Below, one piece after another: positions 61,242 through 64,000 of a stretch of DNA of 64,000 bases. The notes beneath the pieces are model-generated. The model ran no database searches, was not told where the DNA came from, and saw only the letters and a program-made list of their open reading frames with translations. The translations under genes and the position numbers were made by a program. Source of the stretch: Fragilaria crotonensis (Eukaryota > Bacillariophyta > Fragilariophyceae > Fragilariales > Fragilariaceae). Positions within the stretch are counted from its first letter, which is position 1; every line of letters starts with the position of its first letter. The stretch covers positions 62,001 to 126,000 of the forward strand of contig JAKSYS010000031.1 of the NCBI GenBank assembly GCA_022925895.1, written 5' to 3'.

Positions 61242-62073
61242 ATGTCCGAAGTGATCAGCGAAGAGACCTCCAAACGCATCTGTTCTCACATGAATGAGGA
61301 CCATACCGCTTCCGTGCACGGCATGGTCCTGAACGCAAATCCAGTCCGAGGACACGTTTCCAATTGCAAAATGAAGAAAATTACACTCGAAGGATGTTCA
61401 CTATCGTACGTTGTTTGTAATAAGGATATGTGTGAACAGCATACGGTCTTCATCACATTCTCTCCGCCGCTCAGATCTGAGAAGGAAGCCAGGTACGTTG
61501 TTGTTTTGTTCGCACAAGGATTTGGATTCATGATGGTCCGTGTAAGCCATGCCGTCATATTTCGAATTCGTTCTTCAATACTAACACAAGGGCACCAAAC
61601 CATTGTGCGTGTTTTGTGTCAACAGACAGCGAATGATACAACTGCATCACCAGGCACTATCCCCTCGAGTAAAGTGGCTAGTGGTTGATCCGATGGCTCT
61701 TACCGTTATAATTGCCTCAGGTCTGCTGGCGTACGGGACGTACGGATTCGGTGAAGGAGGAGCGCAGGGCCTCGCAACGGCAGTGCGCAGTGCGAAGCGT
61801 TTAGATGAAACAATTTCGAGTATTTGGGGATCTGCCGATACATTTGCCCGGCAGGTGGTATTCTTTTGGTATTTTGCAGTCACGGTCCATGCTTTGGAAG
61901 GGGCGTACGTCGCATATCATGCCATTCGGACGTTGAAATTACGATTGGGAAGCACGTTGCTTTGGTTCTATCTTGTCTTGTGCACTGGGTTCCCAATTGC
62001 CAAGCGATTTTTAGAATTTCTCAAGTTGCATACGACAGCATCAAAAGTGAAGGCTAGTAGGAAGAAGCATTGA
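61242..62073 (+). CDS. DUF2470-type protein with membrane C-terminus
   Basis: Exons 61242-61492 and 61626-62073 join (phase 2) to 232 residues. The first part has ICSHMNEDHTASVHGMVLNA, the heme/flavin-binding-like DUF2470 signature. The second part has about three membrane segments (LTVIIASGLLAYGTYGFG; QVVFFWYFAVTVHALEGAYV; STLLWFYLVLCTGFPIA), close to the DUF4499 pattern. This two-part plan is known from fungi and algae as uncharacterised membrane proteins. It ends with a basic tail (KASRKKH). Function unknown. The start ATG at 61242-61244 is the last one before the domain. Confidence 0.75.
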
Positions 62074-62479
62074 CCGCCTCTTTCATCGTTTTATTTGGAA
62101 TCTGCTGAGGCTATGTATGCTGAATGTAAACCATAAAATAATACGATAGAAATTCATGAGGCAGAATACCTCTGGTAAATGAATTGTGCAAGTATTCGTA
62201 GTTAAACCAGGCAAGTTGTATGATACAAGCAACGGAGCATGTTTGATGCGTACTGGACCTGGCACCTGGCACTTGTGATGAGTCTTTCGTGCAGTAGACG
62301 AAGAACTTGTACTACCGTACTAGTATACTGGTGCAAGATTGTCACACGCCTACTGCCTACTGTATTCTGTATAGCTAATACTCGCAGAGTGCTCCAATAC
62401 TGTTACTGGCCTACCAGGTGCTGTGTATTGTAGGCGGATCCTGCACTCTCACGCAAGTGCTCGGTGTGGTCCGCGGTCA
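62074..62479. other. Intergenic
   Basis: The 3' side of the DUF2470 gene; GTAC motifs near 62310-62330. Nothing else seen. Confidence 0.5.
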
Positions 62480-63393
62480 GGCCGGTTTAATTGGGGGACG
62501 TCCCCCAAAATACCCAATTAGGCTAATTGGGGGAGATTTTGGAGGCTAATTGGGGGCTAATTGGGGGAGATTTCTGAAACGACAGGAAAATGTAGCTTAA
62601 TCTCAGCTTCACGAGTCTATGCTGCTATAATTTTTTTTAACGAAGAGGTAAGTGTTTGCAATGGAGCAGGATACTTCCAACAATGAAAAATTAGTTGATA
62701 TGAATTTCATCCAAACTGATGACTGCAACATATGACTTGACTAGCTATGCGTGTTCCTGGGGATGCACCATAGTGGTATGATAGTACCATATCTGCCATA
62801 CAAGCACTTCTTCAGGTTGGGGAAGCAACAACCTCATGTCATGAATGCCCGTTGACCATTGCAAGATATCTTCAAACAACTGGAGCCATATAAAGGCTTT
62901 TTCAGAATGGTTTGATTCTTCTTTGGGTACTACATGCTGACAAATTCTAGGAATTCATCGTTGAGTCGATCCATAGCTACTATCTTGCTTGTTCATCAAC
63001 GTTGCTTCTTGTTTGTTATCAATGTAAAAGTTCAGCAAAATCAGAGCCAGCTGATGAGGTAGGCATTGAGGTGTCTCCAAATCAGAACCGTTCCTCTCCT
63101 TGTCCCACAATATTGGAAGGTCCACCATCAATTAGAAAACCAAACACTCCGTGGAACCACCAATTCTCCTTCTTGAGACAGAGAATATTTATCTGATACC
63201 CTCAATGAAGATATAATTGTGTTTTGGACATCTTTTATGTGATGATCTGGAGATGTACTTGCATTCTACTAATTGGTTTAATTGGGGGAAACCGAATCCT
63301 GCCCACACATTACAGAGCACATAACCCAATAAAAACGCTTAATTGGGGGAGATTTTGAAACTCGATTGGGGGAAATGACCCCCAATTAAGGCC
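62480..63393. mobile_element. MITE-like element with TTAATTGGGGG inverted ends
   Basis: Both ends read inward GGCC(GG)TTTAATTGGGGG / GGCCTTAATTGGGGG. Each end forms a G5/C5 hairpin: TTGGGGGACGTCCCCCAA (62491-62508, perfect) and ATTGGGGG...CCCCCAAT on the right (63365-63387). Several direct copies of AATTGGGGGAGATTT lie just inside both ends. The 0.7-kb core is AT-rich with no recognised frame. GGCC at the two edges could be a 4-bp target duplication or part of the inverted repeat. Confidence 0.7.
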
Positions 63394-63526
63394 CACCGTT
63401 ACGTAATTACATTTCACGACAACGAAAACTTTTTCGTTTTCGAGGGTCCATTTTACCACCGTTACGTACGAAAACGGGTCCCCAAAAACTTTCAGGAAAT
63501 CACTCAGATGCGCCTCATATCCAGGG

Positions 63527-63612
63527 GTGTCCTATTTAAGGCGGGCGCCTTAATTTTGGGGCCAATCGCCTTTTTGAAGCCTTGAAATAGCGCCTTAAAT
63601 AAGGTCCTGTAG
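63527..63612. repeat. Palindromic cluster, TATTTAAGGCG arms
   Basis: TTAAGGCG (63536-63543) and CGCCTTAA (63546-63553) form a palindrome with a 2-base centre. A further complementary arm, GCGCCTTAAATAAGG, lies at 63590-63604, so the outer CCTATTTAAGGCG can pair with it. This gives a ~85-bp fold-back element, possibly a tiny MITE. Confidence 0.8.
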
Positions 63613-63966
63613 ATTCTACGCTACAAACATACCATCATGTAGAATTGTACGTGTAAGTTTGTACGGAGCATTCTCGTAGCATAGTACGACAGTACTCCAG
63701 TAGATAATAAACAACATACAGTAGACATGGATACAGTACCTTGTTGTACAGTACTCCAGTATATCCGTAGCCAGTAGCAAGATGCTTTACTTGGACTTGG
63801 AACTCAACTGTTGCAGTGAAAAAGCTGAAACAATTGAAGTTACTTCCATGATTGTTCATGGTGAGCTGTGAGGTCTGTTGGCAGTGTTATTTTCATGATG
63901 GACTGAAGTGGGGATGAGCGTTGCAGCTGCTCTGTACAGTCATGAACCTTAACTCTAAATCCCCAA

Positions 63967-63989
63967 AACCCTAACCCCTAACCCCCACC
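63967..63989. repeat. Degenerate telomere-like tract
   Basis: Reads AACCCTAACCCCTAACCCCC, a short irregular form of the CCCTAA repeat. It is too short to prove a chromosome end. Confidence 0.6.
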
Positions 63990-64000
63990 GCCTTACACCG

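Larger units (their letters stand above)
63394..64000. other. Window end: palindromes and telomere-like tract
   Basis: No gene seen. A direct repeat CCACCGTTACGTA occurs at about 63394 and 63452. A palindromic cluster and the telomere-like tract are listed separately. Confidence 0.5.

Overview
The window reads as nuclear DNA from a diatom, probably a raphid pennate. The evidence is a set of intron-poor eukaryotic genes, plastid preproteins with an ER-type signal ending in the diatom-style A-F cleavage motif (Tic20-like, RseP-like), a Copia-type LTR retroelement, PIF/Harbinger-type transposon genes, and CCCTAA-like telomeric sequence at the last bases. Introns are seen in four genes only and are short, with GT..AG borders. 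The organism call is inference; no rRNA or organelle marker is present.

Layout. 1-5 kb: gene-poor start, then an ALKBH8-like tRNA wobble-uridine enzyme. 5-7 kb: secreted astacin metalloprotease with a C-terminal hevein-like module. 7-10.5 kb: convergent pair of Harbinger transposase and SANT/trihelix-like partner. 11.6-12.5 kb: three-exon glutathione S-transferase. 13.0-15.2 kb: a mosaic pseudogene block stitched from copies of three other loci in this same window. 15.2-19.4 kb: a complete-ended but internally deleted Copia element with 5-bp target-site duplications. 21.9-29.1 kb: an iron/2-oxoglutarate-oxygenase-like protein, a heme peroxidase fused to ankyrin repeats, and RPAP1. 30-35 kb: tandem exostosin-family glycosyltransferases, one broken. 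36-41.8 kb: intact RseP-type site-2 protease, XRCC4-like coiled-coil protein, a small unknown gene, Tic20. 42-46.5 kb: a tandem duplication whose first copy is interrupted by a 613-bp MITE-like element (the second copy is the empty site), then a degenerate DDE-type transposase locus. 47-62 kb: ordinary housekeeping and unknown genes (KIX-like protein, FKBP, DENR, WLM protease, two PH-type proteins, methyltransferase, plastid membrane protein, DUF2470 protein). 62.4-64 kb: MITE-like and palindromic sequence and a short telomere-like tract.

Intergenic DNA has a strong signature of its own: short GTAC-centred palindromes (TACTCCGAGTA and relatives), and many tandem arrays that are unrelated in motif but share a 7-bp unit. 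The genes do not form an operon-like pathway. The most informative story is genome remodelling: the mosaic pseudogene, the retroelement that landed beside it, and the MITE with its own empty-site control.
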